64,000 nt of DNA from Bradyrhizobium sp. CCGUVB4N (GTDB taxonomy: Bacteria; Pseudomonadota; Alphaproteobacteria; Rhizobiales; Xanthobacteraceae), in the NCBI RefSeq assembly GCF_024199945.1, contig NZ_JANADP010000001.1, forward strand, positions 8,761,001-8,825,000, in the 5' to 3' direction. A program made the position numbers and the translations under genes. Positions 28,508 to 37,198 of the stretch are shown one piece after another. The notes beneath the pieces are model-generated. The model had not been told where the DNA came from. It was given only the letters and a program-made list of their open reading frames with translations, and did not search any database. Numbering within the stretch: the stretch's first letter is position 1; each line of letters begins with the position of its first letter.

Positions 28508-28661
28508 ACCTCTCCCCGACGGGGAGAGGTCGGATTGCGCCTGGCGATGCGAAGCATCGTCCAGTGCTATCCGGGTGAGGGGCCGCGGCACCCAGTGAGA
28601 CCAGACGCCCTCACCCGGATCGCATCTTCGATGCGACCCGACCTCTCCCTACGGGAGAGGT
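28508..28661. repeat. Compound palindromic repeat, type A, copy 2
   Basis: ACCTCTCCCC/GGGGAGAGGT at the left and ACCTCTCCCT/ACGGGAGAGGT at the right flank internal pairing of ATCCGGGTGAGGG with CCCTCACCCGGAT and a GATGCGAAGCATC mini-hairpin. It lies between convergent gene ends. Confidence 0.88.
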
Positions 28662-28688
28662 GAAGAGCCGCCGGGGCGCGATTCGGCC

Positions 28689-29945
28689 TTACTTCGCCCA
28701 CTCGCCCTTGCGGAACACCGGCACCTTGCTGCCGTCGGCCAGAATGCCGTCGATGTCGGTCTCGGCCGAGCCGATCATCCAGTCGATATGGATCAGGCTC
28801 TGGTTGCCGCCCTGGGCTGCGATCTGCTGTGGCGTGAGCTGCGCGCCGTTGATGAAGCACTTCGAGTAGCACTGGCCGAGCGCGATGTGGGACGCCGCAT
28901 TCTCGTCGAACAGCGTATTGAAGAACAACAACCCGCTCTGCGAGATCGGGGAGGAATGCGGCACCAGCGCCACTTCGCCGAGCCGGCGTGCGCCCTCGTC
29001 GGTGTCGAGCACCTTGTTCAGCACCTCCTCGCCGCGCGAGGCCTTGGCGTCGACGATCCTGCCGTCCTCGAAGCGCACCGCGATATTATCGATCAGCGTG
29101 CCCTGGTAGGACAGCGGCTTCGAGCTCACGACATGGCCGTAGACCCGCCGGCAGTGCGGCGTGGTGAAAACCTCTTCGGTCGGGATGTTGGCGTTGCAGC
29201 TGATGCCGTTCTTGGCGAGCGAGGCGCCGCCTTCCCATTCATGACCGTCGGCAAGCCCGATAGTGAGATCGGTGCCGGGCCCCGAATATTGCAGCGCGCG
29301 GAAACGCTGGCCGTTGAGCCAGTTGGTGCGCTCGCGCAGCACCGCATTGTGGCTCGCCCAATTGGCCGTGGCGTCCTCGCGATCGACGCGGGACGCGGCG
29401 AAGATCGCGTCCGCAAGCTTGCCGATCGCAACCTCTTCGGGATCGTCCGGAAACACCTGCTTGGCCCAGGACGGACTCGGATAAGCGATGATGTTCCAGT
29501 TGGTGTCGAAATTGACGATCTTTTCCAGCGCCGGCTGATAGGCAATCGAATTGGCTTTGCTGGCGCGCGCGACCTTGGAAGCATCTTCGCCCGACAGCAG
29601 CATCGGATTGTCGCCGACGATGGCGAGACGCGCGGTGTTGTTCGAGAACGCCGTCGCCATGCCCTCGTAGAGCCAGTTGGCGGCGCGATCAAAGCTGTTG
29701 TCGTGGCCATGGCGATAGCGCGCCAGCGTCATCTCTTCGTCGGAGAGGATCGGCGTCACGATGCCGGCGCCCGCCTTGTAGGCGTGAACGGCGATGCGCC
29801 GCACCAGCGGCAGCGCGATCGCCGGCGCCGTCAGAAGCAGATCCTGCCCCGGCCGCAAGCCCAGTCCCACCTTCACCGCGACCTCGGCCAGCCGGTCGAG
29901 TTTCACGGGATCGATGGAAGTGGCGGAATTGCGTTGATCGGTCAT
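28689..29945 (-). CDS. M29-family metallo-aminopeptidase
   Basis: This 418-residue cytoplasmic enzyme is related to AmpS and thermophilic aminopeptidase T. Family motifs are in order: LRPGQDLLLTAPAIALPLVRRIAVHAYKAGA near the N-terminus, the metal-ligand segment CNANIPTEEVFTTPH (about residue 250), RRLGEVALV (about 325), and SHIALGQCYSKC followed by NQSLIHIDWMIGSAETDIDGI at the end. All expected Glu and His ligands appear present. It should release N-terminal residues from peptides. It stands alone on the minus strand, with a palindromic repeat beyond its stop. Confidence 0.9.
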   Translation of the reverse strand: MTDQRNSATSIDPVKLDRLAEVAVKVGLGLRPGQDLLLTAPAIALPLVRRIAVHAYKAGAGIVTPILSDEEMTLARYRHGHDNSFDRAANWLYEGMATAFSNNTARLAIVGDNPMLLSGEDASKVARASKANSIAYQPALEKIVNFDTNWNIIAYPSPSWAKQVFPDDPEEVAIGKLADAIFAASRVDREDATANWASHNAVLRERTNWLNGQRFRALQYSGPGTDLTIGLADGHEWEGGASLAKNGISCNANIPTEEVFTTPHCRRVYGHVVSSKPLSYQGTLIDNIAVRFEDGRIVDAKASRGEEVLNKVLDTDEGARRLGEVALVPHSSPISQSGLLFFNTLFDENAASHIALGQCYSKCFINGAQLTPQQIAAQGGNQSLIHIDWMIGSAETDIDGILADGSKVPVFRKGEWAK

Positions 29946-30057
29946 GCGGGGTCCTCTGCGGGAATCTCTCGTTCAATCTAAGTCTAGCATCACGGGACAC
30001 AAGTGTGCGAGCGCCTTGCGAGACCTGAAAGATACGGAGTTTTACGCAGTTTGGTTT

Positions 30058-31419
30058 TCAACGCGTTGCCGATTTCAGCACCCGATCGACCATTTCAGGC
30101 GCAAGGCCGAGGTAATTTTTCGGTGAAGTCAGAGCCTCGATGGTTGCGCGATCGATTTGGGTCCCGACGCGCGGATCGGCGGACAGCGCATCGGCAAGGC
30201 CGATGCCCTTTTCGTTGGCGAGCCGGCAGGCGTCGTAGACCACGTCGTGCGCATCCTGCCGCCCCATCTGCGGCGCCAGCCCCATCATGACCGCTTCGGC
30301 CACAATCAGACCCCGACTAAGGGCGAGGTTGTCGTTCATCTTCGCCTCGTCCACGATGAGGCCGGCGAGCGCGAACTTCGCCTGATGAAGCGCGCCGGCG
30401 GTCAGCACGAAGCTCTCGGGGATCGCCATCCATTCTGCGTGCCACGGACCGGTGGCGCGCTCGAAATCCTGCACCATGGCATCGAGCATCAGTCCCGCCT
30501 GCTGGCGCACCGCCTTGCTTGCCGCGAGCATCAGCTCCGAGGAGATCGGGTTGCGCTTCTGCGGCATAGTCGAGGAGGCGCCGCGCCCCTTGACGAACGG
30601 CTCGTAGACCTCGGCGAATTCGGTCGAAGCCATGATCATGATGTCGAGCGCGATCTTGCCGAGCGAGCCGGTGACCAGCGCGAGAAAATTCACGGCTTCC
30701 GCGAAACCGTCGCGTGCGACGTGCCAGGTCGAGACGGGAATGCCGAGCTTCAGCTCGGCGCAGAGCGCCTCCTGCACCTCAAACCCCTTGTCGCCCAGCG
30801 AGGCCAGCGTGCCGGCGGCGCCGGCGAACTGCCCGACGAGAACCCGCGGCTTCAATTGCTCGAGACGCTCGGCGTGGCGGTCGAACATCGCGAGCCAGAT
30901 CGCCGTCTTGTAGCCGAAGGTCACCGGCAGCGCCTGCTGAAGATGGGTGCGGCCCGCCATCGGCGTGTCGCGATGACGCTGCGAGAGGCCGGCGAGAATT
31001 TTTCGCAGCTCGGCGATATCGCGTTCGACGATCTCGAATGCGGCACGCAACTGAAGGACCACGGCGGTGTCCATGATGTCCTGCGTGGTCGCCCCCCAAT
31101 GCACGTAGCGGCCGGCCTCGCCGCACTGCTTCACCATCTGGTGCACCAAAGGGAGGATCGGATAGCCGACGATGTCGGTCTCCTGCCGCAACAGATCGAA
31201 ATCAAACGCGGTGACATCGGTCCGCGCCGCGATCTGGTCAGCGGCTTCCTTCGGGATCACACCGCATCGCGCCTCCGCCTTCGCCAGCGCCACTTCGACC
31301 TCGGCATAGCGCGCCACCAGCGCGACATCGGAAAACACCTCGCGCATCGCAGGCGTGCCGAAGGCATTGCGAAACAGCATGGAGTCGAGCACGGTGGTCG
31401 AGGCGGGAAAAGCGGGCAT
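30058..31419 (-). CDS. Fumarase/aspartase-superfamily lyase (PcaB or adenylosuccinate lyase-like)
   Basis: This 453-residue lyase carries the superfamily signature GRGASSTMPQKRNPISSE (about residue 280), the THLQQALPVTFGYK block (about 160) and GATTQDIMDT (about 105). I chose the ATG at 31419 (MPAFPASTTVLDSMLFRNAFG), which matches family starts; the frame extends 24 codons further with no support. Family members cleave C-N or C-O bonds (adenylosuccinate, argininosuccinate) or cycloisomerise carboxymuconate. No purine or protocatechuate genes flank it, so the substrate is open. Confidence 0.85.
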   Translation of the reverse strand: MPAFPASTTVLDSMLFRNAFGTPAMREVFSDVALVARYAEVEVALAKAEARCGVIPKEAADQIAARTDVTAFDFDLLRQETDIVGYPILPLVHQMVKQCGEAGRYVHWGATTQDIMDTAVVLQLRAAFEIVERDIAELRKILAGLSQRHRDTPMAGRTHLQQALPVTFGYKTAIWLAMFDRHAERLEQLKPRVLVGQFAGAAGTLASLGDKGFEVQEALCAELKLGIPVSTWHVARDGFAEAVNFLALVTGSLGKIALDIMIMASTEFAEVYEPFVKGRGASSTMPQKRNPISSELMLAASKAVRQQAGLMLDAMVQDFERATGPWHAEWMAIPESFVLTAGALHQAKFALAGLIVDEAKMNDNLALSRGLIVAEAVMMGLAPQMGRQDAHDVVYDACRLANEKGIGLADALSADPRVGTQIDRATIEALTSPKNYLGLAPEMVDRVLKSATR

Positions 31420-31556
31420 GAGCGTTTCTTTGCGGCTGTTGTGACGTGTGGGATATAGCTTACGCGGGCGGTGGTGTTCGGCAATGGACATTCATCGTTC
31501 GTCACATATTCGATGCGCGAACGATGGCTTCGCCGTCGCGCTACAGAACCTCAGCT

Positions 31557-31715
31557 CCGTCATCCTGAGGTGCGAGGCGCGCGATGCGAAGCAGCGTGCG
31601 CAGAGCCTCGAAGGATGCACGGCCGCGATACAGCCGGGCCGTCTATCCTTCGAGGCCTCCGCTACGCTTCGGCGCCTCCAGCGACAATGGCGTAGCCATT
31701 GCGCGGGGATGACGG
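31557..31715. repeat. Palindromic intergenic repeat, type D
   Basis: Outer arms CCGTCATCC (31557) and GGATGACGG (ending 31715) enclose an inner pair, GCCTCGAAGGAT (31605-31616) with ATCCTTCGAGGC (31645-31656). The element fills most of the 393-base gap between 31419 and 31813. No gene is seen in that gap. Confidence 0.75.
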
Positions 31716-31812
31716 TGATAAATTTCTGTCCAAACTTTAATTCAGTGCGCCTCTCCACTTGCACTATCAATTTCGCGCGGCGCGAGAGCCGCCGCATGGC
31801 GAGGAGAGCACA

Positions 31813-32220
31813 ATGTTGAAATCGTTTCGCTTCGTTGCTGGCGGTTGTCTGCTGGCGAGCCTGTCGGCCGCGACATCGACCGCGGCGTCGGCGGCGCCGA
31901 TCGGACAGCCGCTTGCGATGACGCAGGCTGCGCCCGATCAGGTCGAACACGTGCGCTGGTACGGGCATCGCGGCTGGGGCTGGGGCGGCGGCGCGTTCGT
32001 CGGCGGGCTCGCGGCCGGCGCGATCATCGGCGGCGCAGTCGCGGCACCTTACTATTACGGATCACCTTATTATTACGGGCCGGGCTATGGGCCGCCGCCC
32101 GCCGGCTATGGACCACCGCCCGAGGGCGACGTGCAGTACTGCATGCAGCGCTACAAATCCTACAATCCGAATACGGGCATGTATCTGGGCAACGACGGCA
32201 GGCGCCATCCCTGCCCGTGA
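31813..32220 (+). CDS. BA14K-family exported protein
   Basis: This 135-residue protein has a signal peptide (residues 1-28, ending ASAAP) and a Gly/Trp-rich segment (GHRGWGWGGG). A hydrophobic glycine stretch (GGLAAGAIIGGAVAA) follows, then a Tyr/Pro/Gly-rich linker and the BA14K C-terminal motif (YCMQRYKSYNPNTGMYLGNDGRRHPCP). GAGGAGA lies just upstream of the ATG at 31813. Homologues are small envelope proteins first noted as a Brucella immunogen; their molecular role is poorly defined. Confidence 0.88.
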   Translation: MLKSFRFVAGGCLLASLSAATSTAASAAPIGQPLAMTQAAPDQVEHVRWYGHRGWGWGGGAFVGGLAAGAIIGGAVAAPYYYGSPYYYGPGYGPPPAGYGPPPEGDVQYCMQRYKSYNPNTGMYLGNDGRRHPCP

Positions 32221-32232
32221 CGATCAATGCGG

Positions 32233-32259
32233 CGGCATCCGGGTATCGCCCGGACGCCG
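32233..32259. terminator. Stem-loop after the BA14K gene, possible terminator
   Basis: CGGCATCCGGG (32233-32243) pairs with CCCGGACGCCG (32249-32259) with one mismatch around a 5-base loop. There is no strong T run, so it may only protect the 3' end. Confidence 0.45.
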
Positions 32260-32354
32260 CGACAATCTGACCAAAGCCGCAACATTCTAATTCGAGTTGC
32301 ATTCCTCCGCGCAATTCACATGGCAGCCATCCGGCGGCTGCAATGAACCCGGCC

Positions 32355-32368
32355 GACCTTACGGCGGA
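32355..32368. promoter_or_regulatory. Shared upstream element of the twin regulators, copy 1
   Basis: GACCTTACGGCGGA lies about 75 bases before the GTG at 32444. It matches 13 of 14 bases of an element at 35551-35564, at a similar distance before the paralogous gene. It is a candidate promoter part or operator. Confidence 0.45.
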
Positions 32369-32443
32369 CTTACAGACTTCACGGCGAAATCCATTTTGAT
32401 TTCATCATTTGCCTGAAGTCATTGTGAGGCCCGAGTTTCCGAC

Positions 32444-34003
32444 GTGCAGTTTCTGTTCCGGGACCACCTTCTCGATACCGACTTGCGCGAGCTGAGCCGC
32501 GAGCAGGTTCCCGTGTCCGTGGAACCGCAGGTTTTCGACCTCGTCGTCCATCTCATGGAAAACCGCGACCGGGTCGTCAGCAAGGACGAGCTGATCGACA
32601 AGATCTGGCACGGCCGCAGCGTCTCCGAATCGACCCTGACCAGCCGGATCAATGCCGCGCGCAAGGCGATCGGCGACAGTGGCGCGAACCAGACCTTGAT
32701 CCGCACGATCGCGCGAAAAGGCTTTCGTTTCGTCGGCAATGTCGAGACCAAGTCCGGGGCGGCGACGATGGAACCGCGCCGCAGCGTCACAACGTCGCAC
32801 GCGACGCCTGCGCCGCCCGACCGCCCCGCGATCGCCGTGCTGCCCTTCACCAATATGAGTGGCGACCGCGAGCAGGACTATTTCTCCGACGGCATCAGCG
32901 AAGACATCATCACCGCTTTGTCGAAGCTGCGCTGGTTCTTCGTCGTCGCCCGGAACTCCTCGTTCGTCTACAAGGGCCGCGCCGTGCATCTCCACGAGAT
33001 CGCGCGCGAGCTCGGCGTGCGCTACGTGCTCGAGGGCAGCGTGCGGCGAAGCGGCGATCGCGTGCGCATCTCGGCCCAGCTCAACGATGTCTCGACCGGC
33101 GGCCATCTCTGGGCCGAGCGCTACGACCGCGAGCTTGCCGACATCTTTGCCGTGCAGGACGAGATCACCGAAGCCATCGTCGCCGCGATCGAGCCGCAGC
33201 TCTACGCCGCCGAGAACTTTCGCGCCCAGCAGAAGCCGCCGGGCAGTCTCGATGCCTGGGACTTCGTGATGCGCGCGCTGTCGCATTACTGGCACATCAC
33301 GCGCGAGGACAATGCATCGGCGCAGGCGCTGCTGGAGCAGGCGATCGCCATCGACCCCGCCTATGGCAAGGCGCTGGGCCTGCTCGCCACCAGCCACATT
33401 TTTGGTGCGCATATGGGCTGGGCCGATATGGCCGCGACTGTCCCGGTGGCCGAGCGCGCGGCACTTGCCGCGGTGGAGGCCGATCGCGACGACGCCTGGG
33501 CCCATCACGGCCTGGCCTATACCTATCTGTTCCGCCGCCGTTTCGACGACGCGCTGGCGGAGTTCGAGCTGGCCTTGAAGCTCAATCCGAATTTCGCGAT
33601 GGCGCATGCCTTCTACGGCGTCACGCTGTGCTACGCGGGACGATGGCAGGACGGCGATGCGGCTGCACGCCGCGCGCTGCAGCTCAGCCCGCGCGACCCG
33701 CTCGCGGCGATCTATTGCGGCGTTGCCGGCTACGCCCAGTTCATCGGGCGCAATTACGAGGACGCCATGCATATGGCGCGCGAATCGATGCGACAGCGCG
33801 CCGATTTCGTCGGTGCGCATCGCGTGCTCACGGCGGCCGCCGGCATGTCCGGCGACCCCGCACTTGCCGCCGCCGCGCTGGAGGGATTGCGGCGCACCCA
33901 GCCCGGCATCTCGCTTGCCTGGATCACGCAGGAGCTGCCGATGCTGCGCGAAGAGGACCGCGCGCATTATCTCGAAGGATTTCGGCGCGCGGGAATGAGG
34001 TAG
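32444..34003 (+). CDS. Winged-helix/TPR transcriptional regulator (CadC/adenylate-cyclase-like), paralogue 1
   Basis: This 519-residue cytoplasmic protein starts with an OmpR-type winged helix (residues 1-100; VEPQVFDLVVHLMENRDRVVSKDELIDKIWHGR, LIRTIARKGFRFVG). A linker leads to the IAVLPFTNMSGDREQDYFSDGISEDIITALSKL segment, found in TolB-like and cyclase-associated regulators. A C-terminal array of TPR-like helices covers about 260-510 (EQAIAIDPAYGKALGLLA, FELALKLNPNFAMAHAFYG, ALQLSPRDPLAAIYCG). Translation begins at GTG with a poor ribosome site. A close paralogue lies at 35630, and the pair flanks a GFA gene and an mddA-like gene on the other strand. No cyclase catalytic domain is present. 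Confidence 0.87.
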   Translation: MQFLFRDHLLDTDLRELSREQVPVSVEPQVFDLVVHLMENRDRVVSKDELIDKIWHGRSVSESTLTSRINAARKAIGDSGANQTLIRTIARKGFRFVGNVETKSGAATMEPRRSVTTSHATPAPPDRPAIAVLPFTNMSGDREQDYFSDGISEDIITALSKLRWFFVVARNSSFVYKGRAVHLHEIARELGVRYVLEGSVRRSGDRVRISAQLNDVSTGGHLWAERYDRELADIFAVQDEITEAIVAAIEPQLYAAENFRAQQKPPGSLDAWDFVMRALSHYWHITREDNASAQALLEQAIAIDPAYGKALGLLATSHIFGAHMGWADMAATVPVAERAALAAVEADRDDAWAHHGLAYTYLFRRRFDDALAEFELALKLNPNFAMAHAFYGVTLCYAGRWQDGDAAARRALQLSPRDPLAAIYCGVAGYAQFIGRNYEDAMHMARESMRQRADFVGAHRVLTAAAGMSGDPALAAAALEGLRRTQPGISLAWITQELPMLREEDRAHYLEGFRRAGMR

Positions 34004-34020
34004 AGCCGCAGTGTCGGTGC

Positions 34021-34164
34021 ACCCTCTCCCCTTGTGGGAGAGGGTGGATTCGATGCGGAGCATCGAAGCCGGGTGAGGGGTCTCTGTCCTCACGAGCGAT
34101 CTCGCGAGTGGAAAGAACCCCTCATCCGGCGCTTCGCGCCACCTTCTCCCGCAAGGGGAGAAGG
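34021..34164. repeat. Compound palindromic repeat, type A, copy 3
   Basis: ACCCTCTCCCC/GGGAGAGGGT at the left, CCTTCTCCC/GGGGAGAAGG at the right and GGGTGAGGGGT against ACCCCTCATCC within. A GATGCGGAGCATC mini-hairpin is also present. It separates the convergent regulator and GFA genes. Confidence 0.88.
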
Positions 34165-34178
34165 AAGAGCAGAGCACA

Positions 34179-34601
34179 TTACTCCTGCATCATCTCGCCG
34201 CTGCCGCCGAACTCGGCGGGAAAATCCTTCAGCTTGGGCAGGCCGTCGCGCATCGGCAGCACCGTCTCGGAATAATTCACGTGGACGCCGGGCGTGAAGC
34301 CGAGCGTCGGGATCGTGGCGGTGAAGACGTCGATCAGATCGAGCGGCGGGTGATTGGTCATGAGATGACCGCCGCACTTCCCGCAATATTTGCGCTGGCT
34401 GAGCGGCGTCTTGACGAAGGTCTCGACGTTCTGCGCGCCTTCGGTGATGCGCACGGCTTCCGGCTTCCACAGGCTGAAAGCGTTGACCGGTCCGCCCGAC
34501 CACGACCGGCAGGAGCGGCAATGGCAATAGCCCATCGCCGCCGGTTCGCCCGTGACCTCGATCGTGACCGCGCCGCAGAAGCAGTGTCCGACATGTTTCA
34601 T
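34179..34601 (-). CDS. GFA-family (Mss4-like fold) zinc protein
   Basis: This 140-residue protein shows the zinc ligands of the glutathione-dependent formaldehyde-activating family: GHCFCGAV near the start, YCHCRSC at about 25-31 and YCGKCGGHL at about 73-80. The family name comes from Gfa of Paracoccus, but most members have no proven activity. It lies 106 bases downstream of the mddA-like gene on the same strand, so the two could be cotranscribed. Both deal in principle with thiol or one-carbon chemistry, which is suggestive only. Confidence 0.87.
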   Translation of the reverse strand: MKHVGHCFCGAVTIEVTGEPAAMGYCHCRSCRSWSGGPVNAFSLWKPEAVRITEGAQNVETFVKTPLSQRKYCGKCGGHLMTNHPPLDLIDVFTATIPTLGFTPGVHVNYSETVLPMRDGLPKLKDFPAEFGGSGEMMQE

Positions 34602-34707
34602 CTTGGTCGTCTCCTGAGATGGAAATTGGGATTGAAATCCTTGAGTTGCAAATCAAGTTCCGTCGCGCGTCCTCCGATTGGCGGACGCGCGACGAAGCGC
34701 GCGGCGG

Positions 34708-35496
34708 CTAGACTGACCGGCGCCAGGGAATAAGCATCGACACCCGTTGTTTGTACTGCCGGTATTCGTCGCCGAAGAGATCGATGAGATCGTGCTCCTC
34801 CAGCGCGATGCCGACGAAGATGTAGGCCGTGGTCACGGCCGCAAACAGCAGATGGCCTGCGGTCATGGTAGGAGCCGCCCAGAAGGCGATGATGAAGCCG
34901 AGATAGATCGGATGACGGACGAATTTGTAGAGCAACGGCGTCTTGAATCGCGGCGGCGCAGCCTCCTTGCCGACGAGATGGTTGGTCACCTGATTCAATC
35001 CGAACAATTCGAAGTGATTGATGATGAAGGTCGAGGTGAACACCAGCACCCAGCCCGCGAAGGACAGCGTGACCAGCGTCACGGCAAGATCCGGATTGGT
35101 GACGTCCCATATGACCGACGGCAACGGACGCCACTGCCAGAACAGGAGAAGCAATGACAGGCTCGCGAACAGCACGTAGGTCGAGCGCTCGACCGGCTTG
35201 GGGACGAATTGCGTCCACCATGCCTTGAAGCGCTGCCGCGCCATCACGCTGTGTTGAACGGCGAACAGCGTCATCAGCAACAGATTGATGATCACGGCTT
35301 CGACCGTCGGCGTGTCGGGCCCGGTGTCGATGGTTTTCGGCACCACCAGCCCCATCACAAAGCCGATCGCGTAGACAATCGTAACGAAAAAAACGAGATA
35401 CGCCGCAATTCCGTAAAGAAAGGCGATGAACTTGAAAAAGCGTGAGCCCGCAATCTCCGGGCTAATGGAATGCACCTGATGATCGAGTTGGGTCAT
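34708..35496 (-). CDS. mddA: Methanethiol S-methyltransferase-like integral membrane protein
   Basis: This 262-residue protein has about six membrane helices and the C-terminal motif of isoprenylcysteine-methyltransferase-like enzymes: LYKFVRHPIYLGFIIAFWAAPTMTAGHLLFA, then EEHDLIDLFGDEYRQYKQRVSMLIPW. Size and motifs match MddA, which methylates methanethiol to dimethyl sulfide and is known from Bradyrhizobium. NnrU-like proteins are a weaker alternative. I chose the ATG at 35496 with GGAG upstream; the frame extends 52 codons further into the promoter of the divergent regulator and is not convincing. It is divergent from the regulator at 35630, with 133 bases between. Confidence 0.72.
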   Translation of the reverse strand: MTQLDHQVHSISPEIAGSRFFKFIAFLYGIAAYLVFFVTIVYAIGFVMGLVVPKTIDTGPDTPTVEAVIINLLLMTLFAVQHSVMARQRFKAWWTQFVPKPVERSTYVLFASLSLLLLFWQWRPLPSVIWDVTNPDLAVTLVTLSFAGWVLVFTSTFIINHFELFGLNQVTNHLVGKEAAPPRFKTPLLYKFVRHPIYLGFIIAFWAAPTMTAGHLLFAAVTTAYIFVGIALEEHDLIDLFGDEYRQYKQRVSMLIPWRRSV

Positions 35497-35550
35497 AGAA
35501 AGCTCCGTTGTGCCGAGGCATCGGCACTGTTTGGTCTCTGCACCATGCCG

Positions 35551-35564
35551 GACCTGACGGCGGA
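35551..35564. promoter_or_regulatory. Shared upstream element of the twin regulators, copy 2
   Basis: GACCTGACGGCGGA differs by one base from the element at 32355-32368 and lies about 66 bases before the GTG at 35630. It also falls in the promoter region of the divergent mddA-like gene. Confidence 0.45.
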
Positions 35565-35582
35565 AGACTTTCGCGGACGGTT

Positions 35583-35623
35583 GATTTTCGCCTGAGACGA
35601 CTTTGATTTTTGCTTGAGACGAC
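35583..35623. promoter_or_regulatory. Tandem direct repeat, candidate operator
   Basis: GATTTTCGCCTGAGACGAC (35583-35601) is repeated as GATTTTTGCTTGAGACGAC (35605-35623), two mismatches, with a 22-base period (about two helical turns). The second copy ends 6 bases before the regulator's GTG. OmpR-type winged helices bind such direct repeats, so autoregulation is plausible. Confidence 0.6.
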
Positions 35624-35629
35624 AGAAAC

Positions 35630-37180
35630 GTGCGATTTCTCTTTGAAAACAATGTGCTCGATGGCGACCTGCGCGAACTGACCTGCGCCGGGACGACCGT
35701 GCCGCTGCAGCCGCAGGTGTTCGATCTGCTGCTTTACCTCGTCGCGGAACGCACCCGCGTCGTCACCAAGGACGATCTGATCAGCCAGATCTGGAGCGAC
35801 CGGATCGTCTCGGATTCGGCGCTGAACAGCCGGATCAACGCCGCGCGCAAGGCACTCGGCGACGACGGCGCGACGCAGCGGCTGATCAAGACGATTCCGC
35901 GCAAGGGTTTTCGTTTCGTCGGCGACGTCCGGGAAGAAGCGGCAGTAAAGCCAGCGCCGGTCGAGGCCGCGCCGGGTTCCCCGCGGGTGGCGACCGACCG
36001 TCCGGGCATCGCGGTGCTCGCCTTCGAGAACATGAGCGGCGATCCCTCCCAGGAGTATTTCGGCGACGGGATCAGCGAGGACATCCTGACCGCGCTGTCG
36101 AAGCAGCGCTGGTTCATCGTGATCGCCCGCAACTCGTCCTTCACCTACAAGGGGCGCGCGGTCCACCTCAGGCAGATCGCCGAGGAGCTGGGCGTCCGCT
36201 ACATCGTCGAAGGCAGCGTGCGCAAGGTGGATAACCGCGTGCGGATCACCGCGCAGCTCAACGACGCCACCACCGGCGGCCATCTCTGGGCCGAGCGCTA
36301 CGACCGCGAGCTGGTCGACGTCTTCGCCGTGCAGGACGAGATCACCGAGCGAATCGTCGCGGCGATCGAGCCGCAGATCCATGCCGCGGAGAATTTTCGC
36401 ACGCATCGCAAGCCGCCATCGAGCCTGGATGCCTGGGACCTGCTGATGCAGGCGCTGTCGCATTACTGGCGGATCACGCCGCAGGACCACGCCGCGGCGC
36501 AGAAGCTGCTCGAGCGCGCGATCGCGATCGATCCGGATTACGGCCAGGCGCTGGCGGTCCTCGCGGCAAGCCACATGTTCGGCGTGCATCTGGGCTGGGC
36601 CGAGCTCGCCACGACGGCACCGATCGCGGAGAACGCCGCGCTTGCCGCGATGCGCTGCGACCATGAGAATGCCTGGGCTCATGCCGCCCTCGGCAGCGTC
36701 TGTTTCTCGACCAGCCGGCTTGCGGATGCGTTGTCCGAGTTCGAGCAGGCGCTCGCGCTCAATCCGAACTTCTCGCTGGCGCAGGGCTATTACGCGCTGG
36801 CCCTATCCTATGCCGGACGCCCCGGCGATTTGTTCGAGGCGGCGCAAAAGGCGATCAGGCTATCGCCGCGCGATCCGTCGCTGGCGATCTATTACGGCAT
36901 CGCCGGCTATGCGCGCTTCACCGAGCGGCAGTATGACGAGGCCATCGCGCTGGCGCGCGAGGCGATCCGCCATCGCGGCGATCTCACCGGCGCCTATCGC
37001 GTGCTCGCCGTCTCCGCCGGCATGACCGGAGACGGCGCGCTTGCGGACATGGCGCTGGGCGAGCTTCGCCGCACCCAACCCAATATCTCGCTCGACTGGA
37101 TCGCAACGCAGCTGCCGTGGGCCAATGACGCGGACCGCGAGCACTATCTGGAAGGATTTCGGCGCGCAGGACTGCAGTAA
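35630..37180 (+). CDS. Winged-helix/TPR transcriptional regulator (CadC/adenylate-cyclase-like), paralogue 2
   Basis: This 516-residue protein has the same architecture as the one at 32444 and aligns with it from end to end. It has an N-terminal winged helix (LQPQVFDLLLYLVAERTRVVTKDDLISQIWSDR, LIKTIPRKGFRFVG) and then IAVLAFENMSGDPSQEYFGDGISEDILTALSK. TPR-like helices follow to the shared ending HYLEGFRRAGLQ. It also starts at GTG. A two-copy direct repeat lies immediately upstream. It is divergent from the mddA-like gene and convergent with the DUF2147 gene, 18 bases away. Confidence 0.87.
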   Translation: MRFLFENNVLDGDLRELTCAGTTVPLQPQVFDLLLYLVAERTRVVTKDDLISQIWSDRIVSDSALNSRINAARKALGDDGATQRLIKTIPRKGFRFVGDVREEAAVKPAPVEAAPGSPRVATDRPGIAVLAFENMSGDPSQEYFGDGISEDILTALSKQRWFIVIARNSSFTYKGRAVHLRQIAEELGVRYIVEGSVRKVDNRVRITAQLNDATTGGHLWAERYDRELVDVFAVQDEITERIVAAIEPQIHAAENFRTHRKPPSSLDAWDLLMQALSHYWRITPQDHAAAQKLLERAIAIDPDYGQALAVLAASHMFGVHLGWAELATTAPIAENAALAAMRCDHENAWAHAALGSVCFSTSRLADALSEFEQALALNPNFSLAQGYYALALSYAGRPGDLFEAAQKAIRLSPRDPSLAIYYGIAGYARFTERQYDEAIALAREAIRHRGDLTGAYRVLAVSAGMTGDGALADMALGELRRTQPNISLDWIATQLPWANDADREHYLEGFRRAGLQ

Positions 37181-37198
37181 TCCAGCGCAGGTCGCCCC

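Noticed and set aside
32444..34003. Class III adenylate cyclase activity in the twin regulators
   Set aside because: The IAVLPFxNMSGD segment often accompanies cyclase-like proteins, but no catalytic Asp/Lys motifs of a cyclase domain are present.
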